Positions 54,994-64,000 of a stretch of 64,000 nt of DNA are shown piece by piece. The notes beneath the pieces were generated by a model. The model saw nothing but the letters and a program-made list of their open reading frames with translations, searched no databases and was not told the DNA's origin. The stretch's first letter is position 1; each line of letters opens with the position of its first letter. The DNA comes from Sthenelais limicola (lineage: Eukaryota; Annelida; Polychaeta; Phyllodocida; Sigalionidae), in the NCBI GenBank assembly GCA_942159475.1, contig OW804102.1, positions 32,742,873 through 32,806,872 of the forward strand, written 5' to 3'. A program made the position numbers and the translations under genes.

Positions 54994-55919
54994 TTAAAGG
55001 TGCGATTCCACTGGATTGCTTATATATATGTGCTCATGGCTCGCTCTTGCTTGTGCTTGTTTAAGGTCTGAATCCACTGGTTCGCTTATATATGTGCTCA
55101 TGGCTCGCTCTTGCTGCGCTTGTTTATAAAGCACTTGTCATTCGCTCTTCATCCGCTAATATTTCATCCGCTAATATTTTTAGCGCAATACAAGCGCAGA
55201 GCAAATCTAAGGCTGCGATTCCACTGGCTCGCTCTTTAGGTCTGCTCATGGCCTGCTCTTTTTTTATTGTCTTGAGCGCATAACAAGCGAAAATTGAGTG
55301 AAACCAGAGCGGTTTAATGGAATTGGTTACTGCGCTCTCTGTACACTCTCAAAAGTGCCCATTTGCGCTTCTTTAGAAGAGCGCAGGACGTTGCGCTAAT
55401 ATCTGACCTGTTTGATTTGAGCGCAGCAACACACCGCTCTTTCCACGTCTTTGAGTAGGGAGCAAACCAGTAGAATCGCTCTGTGCTTCTCTTGCGCTAA
55501 TAATAAAAGCGGATGAAGAGCGAATGAAAGACACAATATAAATAAGTGAAGCAAGAAAGAGCCATGAGTGCAGATACAAGCGAGCCAGGAATCGTACCTT
55601 AATCGTTCCCTTGTTTCCTAATGAAATCAATGGTAAATCACTTGGTCTGCTCTAATTGCACTCTTGGACCACTACTAAAAAAACGTGGAAAGAGAGCCGT
55701 GTAGTTGCACTCAAATCAAACACATCATATATTAGCAATATACAACGTCCTTCTAAAGAAGCACAAATAGCAGTTTTTAAGAGCGTATGGATAGCGCAAT
55801 AACCGATTCTATTGGACCGCTCTGGTTTTGCTCTGTCTTTGCTTGTTAGGCGCTTGAGGAAATAAAAAGAGCAGGCCATGAGCGTACCAAAAGAGCGAGC
55901 CAGTGGAATCGTACCTTAA
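54994..55919. mobile_element. Cluster of overlapping MITEs with GGTACGATTCCACTGGCTCGC ends
   Basis: Left-type ends (CGATTCCACTGG or AATCCACTGG) start near 54998, 55064 and 55210. Right-type ends (GAATCGTACCTTAA) finish at 55602 and 55919. TTAA borders occur at 54994 and 55916. Interiors repeat GCTCATGGC(T/C)(C/T)GCTCTT in both orientations, so copies have inserted into or recombined with each other. Confidence 0.65.
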
Positions 55920-56772
55920 GTACCACATTCTCTTCAGGACACGATCAGGACAAGATCAGGATATTCTTCAGGACTTATAATGAGACTATCACAATAATTG
56001 TGAAATGCCTAAGCCTGAATGTAAAAGAATTTAAACAAGAAGAACATGATGTGGCTTTCGTTATGTCTATAGCCTGAGGCAAGCCTCTAATGATTCTTAT
56101 TAATGATATATGATGTAAGTAGTTTCTGATGGGGACCTGGTTTCACTGATCAATAGCCTTATGCTTCACTTACTCAGCAAAGCGGCCTTCTCAGTTAAGT
56201 AGACTGGAAATTTCCTGAGCCTATTGTATACATAACTAAGGAAAGATAAATTGTATTTGGAAATTCCTACACTTTTTCCCCTTACTTTGCCTGGATTGTT
56301 AGTACATAGTGTTTTCCTCTCCGCTGGGAATGGCATGTAGGAAGGAATTGCTTTCCTTCAGGACTACAAGTGACAGAAAATTCACAAAAAGTGCATTTTT
56401 TTAGCTTATATAACAGGCCCCAGATTCTCTCATTATTCTATTCTTCATGCATACTATTGGCAACGTATGTGATTACTCATTTTGTGAGAATAAATCTTCA
56501 TATATTACTGACAGCTGACAGACTAATCTAAGTGTGCTCACATCAGTGCAATCAAATGAATGTTGTTAATCTCTTATCCCAAATGAAATATTTTCAATTG
56601 AAATCAATCCTATATAGTTTTATCGCATCAATTTGAATTTGCCCTGCTTTTAAATAACATTAACATTAACAGAGCTTACCTCAGCCAGTGGAGACCCCAC
56701 TTACAGAATATCACTATTAACCTGGAACGCAGCTTTACCAAGAACTATGACATTAGTATCCTGATGTACAGG

Positions 56773-56887
56773 TTAAGGGCCTAGTCCACTAAGCCGATTC
56801 TCATGCGATTCTCACAGAATGTAGTGCAAAAGAGTCGTCTGCGGCGCAAAATCGCATCAGAATCGGCTTGGTGGACTAGGCCCTTAA
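56773..56887. mobile_element. GGGCC-ended MITE (copy b) with TTAA borders
   Basis: The 107-bp element 56777-56883 starts GGGCCTAGTCCACTAAGCCG and ends GGCTTGGTGGACTAGGCCC, flanked by TTAA on both sides. Best-preserved copy in the window. Confidence 0.85.
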
Positions 56888-57370
56888 GATTCTCATTTGA
56901 TCCTCCTCCCCAATCCATATCAGTTTAATTTTATCTTTATGAGTCACATTGGGTCTTAATGGGTCACATTTCAAGAATCCCAAATTAATGTTTCAGGAAT
57001 GTTACATTTATTTCCCATTTCCCACAAGACACACGCGTTTGCCTTTTAGGCATTATGTCGATTTGACCAGCTGCTCTGAGTCCCCTGAAAGCAATATGCT
57101 TCATGAAATGCTATTCCTTATCCCTGGTATAGAATTGCACCCGCCCCTCTTAATAGACTCCAGACTAACCATTAATGCGTACAGATCTCAAAGCACCAGG
57201 AGTTGAGACCTAATTTCATGCAGTGAATTCCTAGAAACTGCATAAACCCTGGGCTTTAAATGTGCTGAGGTGACTTCGGAGTAACATTTCCAGTGGGAAC
57301 TAAAGGGCGTTTAAAGCCCAGTGTCCACTGACCAATTTTCTTAGGATGGAAATCAATATTTAGTCATAAA

Positions 57371-57425
57371 GCCCCTAGTTCACTAAGCCGATTCTCATGC
57401 GATTTTGCACCGAAGAGGACCTTTT
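57371..57425. repeat. GGGCC MITE half-copy (copy c)
   Basis: GCCCCTAGTTCACTAAGCCG and ATTCTCATGCGATTTTGCAC match copy b's left half; the right half is missing. Confidence 0.7.
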
Positions 57426-57639
57426 CGCCTCCCCTTTTTAAAACAAATATGACAGAAAGTCTGTTTCATCAAGCAAACCAGGTAGGTTCTCTATTTACTT
57501 GCATGTTATATGTACATGTATAATTCTAAAACTTTATATTCTAAAACTTGAATCCCAAGTTCATGTCTTTATGTTGTGTGTAGGAAGTATATGAATAACA
57601 AAACCCCGAGTACATGAAAAAGAACAAACACAGATAGGT

Positions 57640-57990
57640 CAGATCGCCAGAAAATGCACAATACAGAATTCATAGACATTTAGTCAATTTTGCTAAAGTA
57701 GGCTGCAAAATGATAGATACTAGGTATATCTGAGTATATTTGGTATTGCAATGATTTAGTGCAGTGCATTTTGTAGCGTTGAACTTGTGCGCGAGAGGTA
57801 TAACTATTGCATAAATAAGGTGTGAGGCTTCCTTGCTGCGTGAATTTAAACCGCACAAAAAGGTGACAAAGCACTCAGTGCGCCGAAATGTATCCGTGCG
57901 AAAAAAAAACGTTTACAGTATTTGGGAGATATGGTGAAGGCGAATTGTACATTTCCTGATGATTTTACGCATATAGTATGTACTGTATTT
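57640..57990. mobile_element. GTCAGATTTTC-family MITE with a second MITE fragment inside
   Basis: Left CGCCAGAAAATGCACAATAC, right GGCGAATTGTACATTTCCTG. From 57780 to 57925 it is interrupted by sequence matching the TACTGTAAA MITE at 30.3 kb (TTCCTTGCTGCGTGAATTTA). Confidence 0.6.
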
Positions 57991-58045
57991 ATCAAAGAAT
58001 CTCACTAACAAGAATGGATTCTTCATACCTATATTCTGTTCAAAT

Positions 58046-58353
58046 GTAGTTGACACGTGATTCCTAAGTGCCTTTAAGAAGAGGGAAACGTGGGGGATTT
58101 TTTACTTCTACTTATGACAAGGACCTGTCAACCCTTTGCCCAGCGAGCAAGCAACCATGGAAACAGGGCCAGTATAACCAGATCGTCCTTCCATCTAAGC
58201 AAAACAACAGCTGCTGCACATGGAACGGAGACAGTGCAATACAATGCAGCTGTATATTTGGCCATGGTCAATCACAAACGGCGATTCAGGGGACAAAGAA
58301 TTTAAGTCAAAAGTCCCCACTTTTCTCTCTCTAAGGAATCACGTGTCAACTAC
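58046..58353. mobile_element. 308-bp MITE with GTAGTTGACACGTGATTCC ends
   Basis: Left GTAGTTGACACGTGATTCCT, right GGAATCACGTGTCAACTAC, exact complements over 19 bp. The two overlapping frames inside are not supported as genes. Confidence 0.8.
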
Positions 58354-59217
58354 TTTTCAGATAGACAATGTCTATCTATAGTAAGGTTTGTTCACTAACT
58401 TTTAGTTCTCCATCCTTTGAAGAGTTCGCATCATTGGGGAATTTATCCAATCGTTTTCATTTACACTGCATCTAATATTGAGTAATTTGTAAACTTATAA
58501 AACGTGTGTAATATCACGTGTAAATTAAGACTATCATGGAAACTACTTACTGGAATAAATGAGTTGTCGTAGGTAAAGACTTCAGATTTCAACCACAAAT
58601 GTACATCCTCAACACCAGTAGTTTCTTGTGTGAGTTACACAACTTCCGAATTTCTGACTTTCTGCTATATTATCTTTGCATTGGGATATGGAAGTTCATA
58701 ACCCACGGCCTCTTTTAATTCTATCCTCCTCTCTTCCAGTATCTCATGAAGAAATTGCTTAAGTAAGTAAAGTCCTTGAGGTTTTAAACTGTGTCCTTGT
58801 GATGTCAAAGGGCAAACATTCCTGTCTTAAAAGACTTCGGTCTCCACATTCTAGAATATGATAATATCCTTGACTTCACACGCCGACAAAGAGCAGTTCG
58901 TTAAAGTATCAAATATATTATTCATTTAAAACATAAACAGAACCTCCCACTGCCGGGTACAATAAGTTAATCTCGGGTAAATAAAGCACTTTACATTCTT
59001 CTTCTTGATGCTAGACTTAAACGCAGGACTGTGATCTCCTGCCCATACTTTCATCTCTCTATGTCCTGGGTCTCTTTGTTTGATCGTATCGATATCGTAG
59101 CGATAAGTGTATCGGTAATCCTTCTATTATCGCTCTGCTGCTACTCCTGCTACTCCTCTAGACCCTGGCTGGGTAAATGAGAGTCTGGGCTCCTGCACCT
59201 CCTCCACATTCCGTCTC

Positions 59218-59317
59218 CTACTCCTCCTCGATGCCGCTCAGGTTCACCTTCTCGCCACTGGTGGCGCCGTTGTGCTGTGCTTGTTCGGGTTTAGTCACTG
59301 CTTTGAACAGTCCGGGG
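59218..59317 (-). CDS. Terminal coding exon of an unidentified gene
   Basis: After a clear acceptor (AAGGTTGTTTCAG) the minus strand reads one base and then 32 codons, PGLFKAVTKPEQAQHNGATS through NLSGIEEE, and TAG at 59220-59218. Codons strongly prefer C/G in third position (GGC, GTG, AAC, CTG, ATC, GAG), unlike the surrounding AT-rich DNA, which supports real coding. It would be the acidic cytoplasmic-type tail of a protein whose other exons lie to the right; none was identified up to 64 kb. The 3' UTR would extend left from 59217. I do not recognise the protein. Confidence 0.5.
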
Positions 59318-59371
59318 CTGAAACAACCTTAGGCAGAGATTAAACGGATTAATATAACCTCCATTTCGGGC

Positions 59372-59424
59372 CTGGTGGTGCACTGTTTAACCTCGAGATT
59401 GTACAGCAAACAGTGCACCACCAG
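59372..59424. ncRNA. miRNA-precursor-like hairpin candidate
   Basis: CTGGTGGTGCACTGTTT (59372-59388) pairs perfectly with 59408-59424 across a 19-nt loop. GGG before and CCC after extend the stem past a one-base bulge. It lies in the intron directly upstream of the terminal exon on the minus strand. A short MITE is the alternative. Confidence 0.35.
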
Positions 59425-59857
59425 CCCCTCAATGTCCATCATTTATCCTTTAGAAAGCGTGCTTTTTATCGTGTTTTCTGTGTAGGTTTCTATAGTTACT
59501 TATGCTATAAAGGATTTGTTAAACTCTAACTAACCCATTGTTTCATTTTCATATATTTTGGTAACGGCTGCCTCACATGTTTTAAAATATGATGTATTTT
59601 GTAATTGGACATCTGAGACAGGAAGAATAGAGAGTGAGGGTTATCTCCTGATTTGTAAAGAGGAATGGCAAAAGCCTTCCCCCACATAAGATGGCAGAAT
59701 CAAATTATTTAATCATAAAATATGTTATACGTTTACATTATATAATTCAATGGCTATGGACTTATATCATACTGTCATATTGATAAATCTGAGGCGTTCT
59801 TGTCAAGGAATTCTTCGCAAAAGACTGAGCCACCCAGCTGTCACTGGGGTACTAGTG

Positions 59858-60170
59858 GTGTACTCTCCTCTCTATCCTCTTCTGCCTCTCCCTATCTGAT
59901 TCCCCCCACCCTCTCTCTCCGCTACTTTGCTCTCCCCCTGCCCCTCTGATCTCTCCCCTCATCTCCTCCTCTTTTTCCTCGCTCTTTTCCTTCTACTCTG
60001 ATTCCTCTCCATCTCTCCATTTTCACCCAGAAACCATCCCAAACCACATATATTTTCCACCAGAAACGGTTGACGGAACTGTACAGAGTAGAAAAACGGC
60101 TAGTAACATCACAGATTCCAAGAACATGCCTGACAAAGAAAATCACTGTTTCCCACTTATATATATATGA
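59858..60170 (-). mobile_element. Helitron-like element copy C (fragment)
   Basis: CT-rich core 59865-60020, then CCAAACCACATATATTTTCC and ATCACAGATTCCAAGAACAT, aligning to the reverse complement of the copy at 53 kb. The minus-strand 5' end TCATATATATATAAGTGGGA starts at 60170 after an A. Confidence 0.65.
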
Positions 60171-60363
60171 TGTAAGTATTATTGTGCCATATAACATTGA
60201 CAAAATGTATTTTTACACCAGGGCTTTCTTGCTCCATTTCTCGTAAGTCATTTCTCGTTAGCCCAAGCTTTGCTCCAATAAAATAGCAATCTCTATAGGC
60301 CTATTTTCTAGCTCATAAGGCAAATTGTACTAATCTGCCAGAAGTCCCTCTCTGTCGTACATA

Positions 60364-60603
60364 GGTCAGATTTTCAGAAAATGTACAATTGGCAGCTGTA
60401 CACATTCAGTAAATTCTGCTAAATCAGGCCGCAATTTGGTCAACACTAGGTAAATTCGAGTATATTCGGCATCGGCATTGCATTGATTCTAGCAATCCAG
60501 TTGGCTAGGTCGAACTGTATTTTGAATTTTATTCTCGTCTGAAATTTGGGTTATTTGAGAAGATTGGCGAAGGCGAATTGTACATTTTCTGAAAATCTGA
60601 CCC
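60364..60603. mobile_element. GTCAGATTTTC-family MITE, intact copy
   Basis: GGTCAGATTTTCAGAAAATG at the left and CATTTTCTGAAAATCTGACC at the right; perfect terminal inverted repeats of about 27 bp, total 240 bp. Confidence 0.85.
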
Positions 60604-61442
60604 ACATGGGTAAAATACCGGTGCTACAGATGTAGAACAACCCTTGATTTTGATTATTAAAATTCTGATTGACTGCTGACCACACCCGATGTTCATGAAC
60701 ACCTAATGACTAGTATTGTGTAGTCATGATGACAAGTATCACTTATAATGATTCATACAATACCATGGTTGACATGCTCTTATATAACAGTATAGTTACA
60801 TAACAGTAGAACATGACGTGGAGAGAATTGAAACCAGGAATTGTGTATGGCCAATCACTGGGGTCAAGGCATCGTCTTCTGACGCACTCGATGACGTAGT
60901 TCTTGTTTAAAGTATGTAGTAATTAGGCAATGCATGAAAACAAGGTGGATATGTATCATTCCTGAAATCACAATGTAAAATGATTTGGCCTTTGATTGTT
61001 GTAATAAACGCCCACTCAATTGTATAATGACGTGTATACTATTGCTTTTTTTACCATGAAGTTTAGTTGCCTGAGTGTTGGGGTTTTATATAGATGTGGA
61101 ATTTGATATGTGAAGGTGAAACGTCACCGCCTATATGGATCGGGAACATGGTAACGGTAGCCAGGGCTACGCCCCCTTGGTGACGCCACGTCATAATCCC
61201 ACGCCCTTCAGTTCACTAACAACAAACGCACTCCACGCCCATCTCCCAAGCTGCACGCACGTCTAAAAAATTGGCTGCTTTTTTTGGCTGTTGTTGACTT
61301 TAATTTGCAGCAAATATGGGTAAAACTCCGGGATTGTGCGACCATTGCAATACAGTGCATGATGCAGTGTCTTAACTATATATATTGTGCTTAAAATCCC
61401 CTATTTCGCATCATTTGTGGTAAATGCCAAGCACTTATATGT
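60604..61442. other. Intergenic, nothing recognised
   Basis: GC content rises at 61100-61270 (GTAACGGTAGCCAGGGCTAC), but no frame with splice signals stands out. Confidence 0.4.
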
Positions 61443-61677
61443 GGGTCAGATTTTCAGAAAATGTACAATTGGCAGCTCTACATATGTAGAAAATTCTGCT
61501 AAATTCTGCTGAAGTATGATGAAAACGGGGTATATCTGAGTATAATTGGTATTGAATTGATTTAAAGTATGAGTTCTGTTATGTTAAACTGCATTTTGAA
61601 GGCCATTTCTGTCTTAAATGTGGGTTATTTGAGAGGATTGGTGGAAGTGAATTGTACATTTTCTGAAAATCTGACCC
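61443..61677. mobile_element. GTCAGATTTTC-family MITE, second intact copy
   Basis: GGGTCAGATTTTCAGAAAAT to ATTTTCTGAAAATCTGACCC, 235 bp. The interior aligns with 60364-60603 throughout. Confidence 0.87.
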
Positions 61678-62022
61678 ATATAGCAGTACCATTGCAATAC
61701 AGTACATGGTGACCAGACCAGACTGCAGTGTTGGCCGGTTGAGGCAACGGTTTGGAAGGAATTTGAAGATTATTTGACATATTTGACATACAACGATGTA
61801 AGAAAATAAAATTCTAACTTTATACGGGGTGCTAAGGTTATAGCCTCTCAAGTAGGCCATTTTTCACAAGCCCTATTTTGGCTTCAGATGGGTCAATCTT
61901 GTTGGAATGAACATTTACTAGATCAACGCAGTCTATAGTTTAGCAACATAAATTAAATGAATCTATTTAAAGAAAAAGAAAAATCACCCTGATAAGGAGC
62001 AGCTCATAGGCAAAACATCACA

Positions 62023-62472
62023 ATGAGAAAATCTGACCCAGATGCGGCGTCTAATTCATCAAAAGTCACTTTCCGTGCATGTGCTAGATCTTCTTACAGG
62101 GATGACAGGGAATTCAAGGCTCGTATTGAGAGTAGGGAAAGTTCTTTGTACGAATTACCTGTGCGACGAAGGAAGGCTAGTTCATCTCGAAAGAGGGTTG
62201 GACCCTTTGACTGTGAACAGTTCTTAGAAAAGAACATTGAAAACTTTGATTCCTTGTTATTGCCGAATCTCCATCAGTTGTTGGAGAAAATGATCGCTGA
62301 CTCACGCCTATATGTTCTTAATAAAATTCGTAGAAGTTGTACTTATTATGAGAGCATCGTTTGTGCAAATAAATTGCATATGTGTAGGAACAGCTGCGAC
62401 AACTTGCAGAATCCTACAACTAATTGCAGGTGCCAAAATCGCCCCACATATATATGCGATTTCATGCTGTGA
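62023..62472 (+). CDS. Unrecognised 149-codon ORF
   Basis: ATG at 62023 opens a frame ending TGA at 62470-62472. The first 75 residues are rich in Arg, Ser and Asp/Glu (SYRDDREFKARIESRESSLY). A middle block LLLPNLHQLLEKMI could be helical, and the last 45 residues hold many cysteines (CRNSCDN, NCRCQNRP). I recognise no domain. It may be the N-terminal part of a transposon or host protein whose frame breaks after about residue 103, where base composition changes. An opposing 149-codon frame (62346-62795) overlaps the end and is equally unexplained. Confidence 0.35.
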   Translation: MRKSDPDAASNSSKVTFRACARSSYRDDREFKARIESRESSLYELPVRRRKASSSRKRVGPFDCEQFLEKNIENFDSLLLPNLHQLLEKMIADSRLYVLNKIRRSCTYYESIVCANKLHMCRNSCDNLQNPTTNCRCQNRPTYICDFML

Positions 62473-62775
62473 CAGATTTCAGGTGAAACAATCCAAGTTT
62501 GTTCGATTTCAACTGGAATCGTATATACTCCTGCAACCATTTGTGTATGTGTATGGCTAGCCATGATAGTTCGCAGACTTGTGTTACTGTCCACGACTAA
62601 TCGCAGGAGGTCAGTTGAAGATCGAAAATATCTGAAATTCGCAGGTAACAGCAGGTATCTTTGAACAACTGTATCTTCACTAATTACTGATGAATCAAAG
62701 AGATGTGACCTTGCAATTACTCCTAGGTATAAGAACGACTGTGTCTCCTCCTTGAAACTTGGAACATCCAATCTT

Positions 62776-63730
62776 ATGAAAGTTACCAAATACAAACACT
62801 TCTAAAGGCCTTTCACTAGACAATTCGCTCTCTTGCAAACCTCATTTAAAAAACCTAATCAAAAAGGTCTCGCTCAAAATTAGATTACTTTATAGAGCAA
62901 AAGATTCACTAACCAGAAAAGCATGTCTGGACCTTTACAAGATTACCTCACTTGGATTACTGCAAATTTATCTATGATTCAGGACCTAAGTATCTACTGC
63001 AAAAATTGCAAAGACTACAGAATTTGGCATTACATATTATCTTTGACAAAAATAAACTTGACAATGTTAGCAATGAACATAATCTTTTAAAAATTCTACC
63101 TCTCAGCGATAGGAGAAAAAGACACATCATTGAAATTGCTCACCACTTGGCTATAAGTCAGGAAAACTTAGACAATAGAAAACTCACAACTAGAAGTCAT
63201 GCAAGAGGTTGCAGAAATCTAAAGACAATAGCCCCCAAAACTAAAAAAAATCACAAATTCTGTCATATACAAATGTCAAATTGGGTGGAACAAGGTCGAG
63301 ACTGAGGCACACACAATTGAGGACAGGTTCGCTTTTATTAAGCATGTTGAGAAAAGCGATGATTCAGTGTGATGCAGTTTGAGGAGATGACATCCTGATT
63401 AATTGTAATTCGGCTTATTTATTATTTCGCATTGATATTTCATAATTGTATCAACTGTTATCAATTTTAGAACATACAATTTTCATGATTATACTTCTAG
63501 GTGACATATGTACATGAAAACTGATTAGTTACTTAATACCTATTTTTGTTTACTGTGAACGTAGTTTAGTTTAGTCAAAGGTAGATCTGTAATTAAGAAA
63601 AAGATAACAAGAAAGGCATGATCTGGAAGACCTCTTTTTGAGATGATCACAACCTGTTTGTCGAAACATTCTTATGGCAAATAAAGAATTATCTTATCTT
63701 ATCTTATCTTATATATATCTTATCTTATAT
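62776..63730 (+). mobile_element. 5'-truncated, decayed LINE 3' end
   Basis: From about 62780, reverse-transcriptase end motifs appear in shifting frames (VTKYKHF, then the frame from 62952). A 3' UTR follows, then AATAAAG and a (TTATC)n tail at 63690-63730, the simple-repeat tail of CR1/L2-like LINEs. Confidence 0.7.
62952..63305 (+). pseudogene. LINE reverse transcriptase C-terminus (thumb region), broken
   Basis: 117 residues. DYCKFIYDSGPKYLLQKLQR, then LQNLALHII and LPLSDRRKRHI, is the conserved post-catalytic part of animal non-LTR reverse transcriptases. NLDNRKLTTRSHARG is the usual 'R-TRS' stretch following it. The catalytic core is missing, at least one frameshift lies just upstream, and a stop precedes the usual WN(S/Q)LP-like end. 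Not functional. Confidence 0.7.
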
Positions 63731-64000
63731 AATTATATAATTATAAATGGAAATCACAGACAATTCTTTTTTTAAATTTAGGATGTTTATACAGCAAGTC
63801 AAACAATACAGTGAAACATTATTGTGACGTAGGCTCACGGGTTTAATTCATATACAAATTGCGATGGTTATTCTGCCCACTGCTGTGTTTCAACCATTTC
63901 ACCTCTCATCGCAATACTTGGGACCAAATCTATGTGATCTACCCTGATATAAATCCATGCATAATATACTACCTATATAATACTCAATTTCATGCTTTTA
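63731..64000. other. Right edge, nothing recognised
   Basis: AT-rich sequence after the LINE tail; no frame or repeat end identified. Confidence 0.4.

Overview
The window is from an animal nuclear genome. Genes are split by GT-AG introns, intergenic DNA is AT-rich, and truncated LINEs, MITEs, a Helitron, an LTR retrotransposon and a tyrosine-recombinase retroelement are interspersed. A peptide-receptor-like GPCR, a tissue-type alkaline phosphatase and MITE ends beginning TTAAAGCTGCACTCTCA suggest a marine invertebrate, perhaps a mollusc or another lophotrochozoan. That placement is inference; the sequence alone does not prove the phylum.

Region 1 (1-12 kb, + strand) carries an alkaline phosphatase gene. 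Nine exons between 1243 and 11971 join in phase into one 502-residue reading frame that keeps every metal and active-site motif of the family. The 5' exon with the signal peptide is not visible. The left edge instead holds the 3' end of a Ngaro/DIRS-like retrotransposon (recombinase C-terminus plus B1-A2-B2 split direct repeats). Introns contain a local duplication with a perfect 66-bp palindrome, a 5'-truncated LINE with a 14-bp target-site duplication, and MITEs.

Region 2 (12-20.4 kb) is intergenic and transposon-rich. It has a 724-bp TTAA-flanked element, several hairpin MITEs and a 3.7-kb non-autonomous LTR retrotransposon with nearly identical LTRs. Inside that lies a 2-kb block with inverted ends and ten copies of an 11-bp motif.

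Region 3 (20.4-51.4 kb, - strand) is one GPCR gene. Three coding exons (51291-51063, 22465-22243, 21105-20406) join exactly into 383 codons. Intron 1 is 28.6 kb and full of repeats: minisatellites, MITE families, a 1.9-kb TIR element with a nested MITE, and LINE tails.

Region 4 (51.4-64 kb) is mostly repeats, including a complete 1.0-kb Helitron-like element with a polypurine core. It also holds a small terminal coding exon on the - strand (59317-59218) of a gene lying further right, a miRNA-like hairpin next to it, an unrecognised ORF at 62 kb and a decayed LINE at 62.8-63.7 kb.

The two identified genes have no evident functional link: one is a secreted or membrane phosphomonoesterase on +, the other a cell-surface receptor on -, and they are convergent. 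No tRNA, rRNA, CRISPR or operon-like structure was seen.
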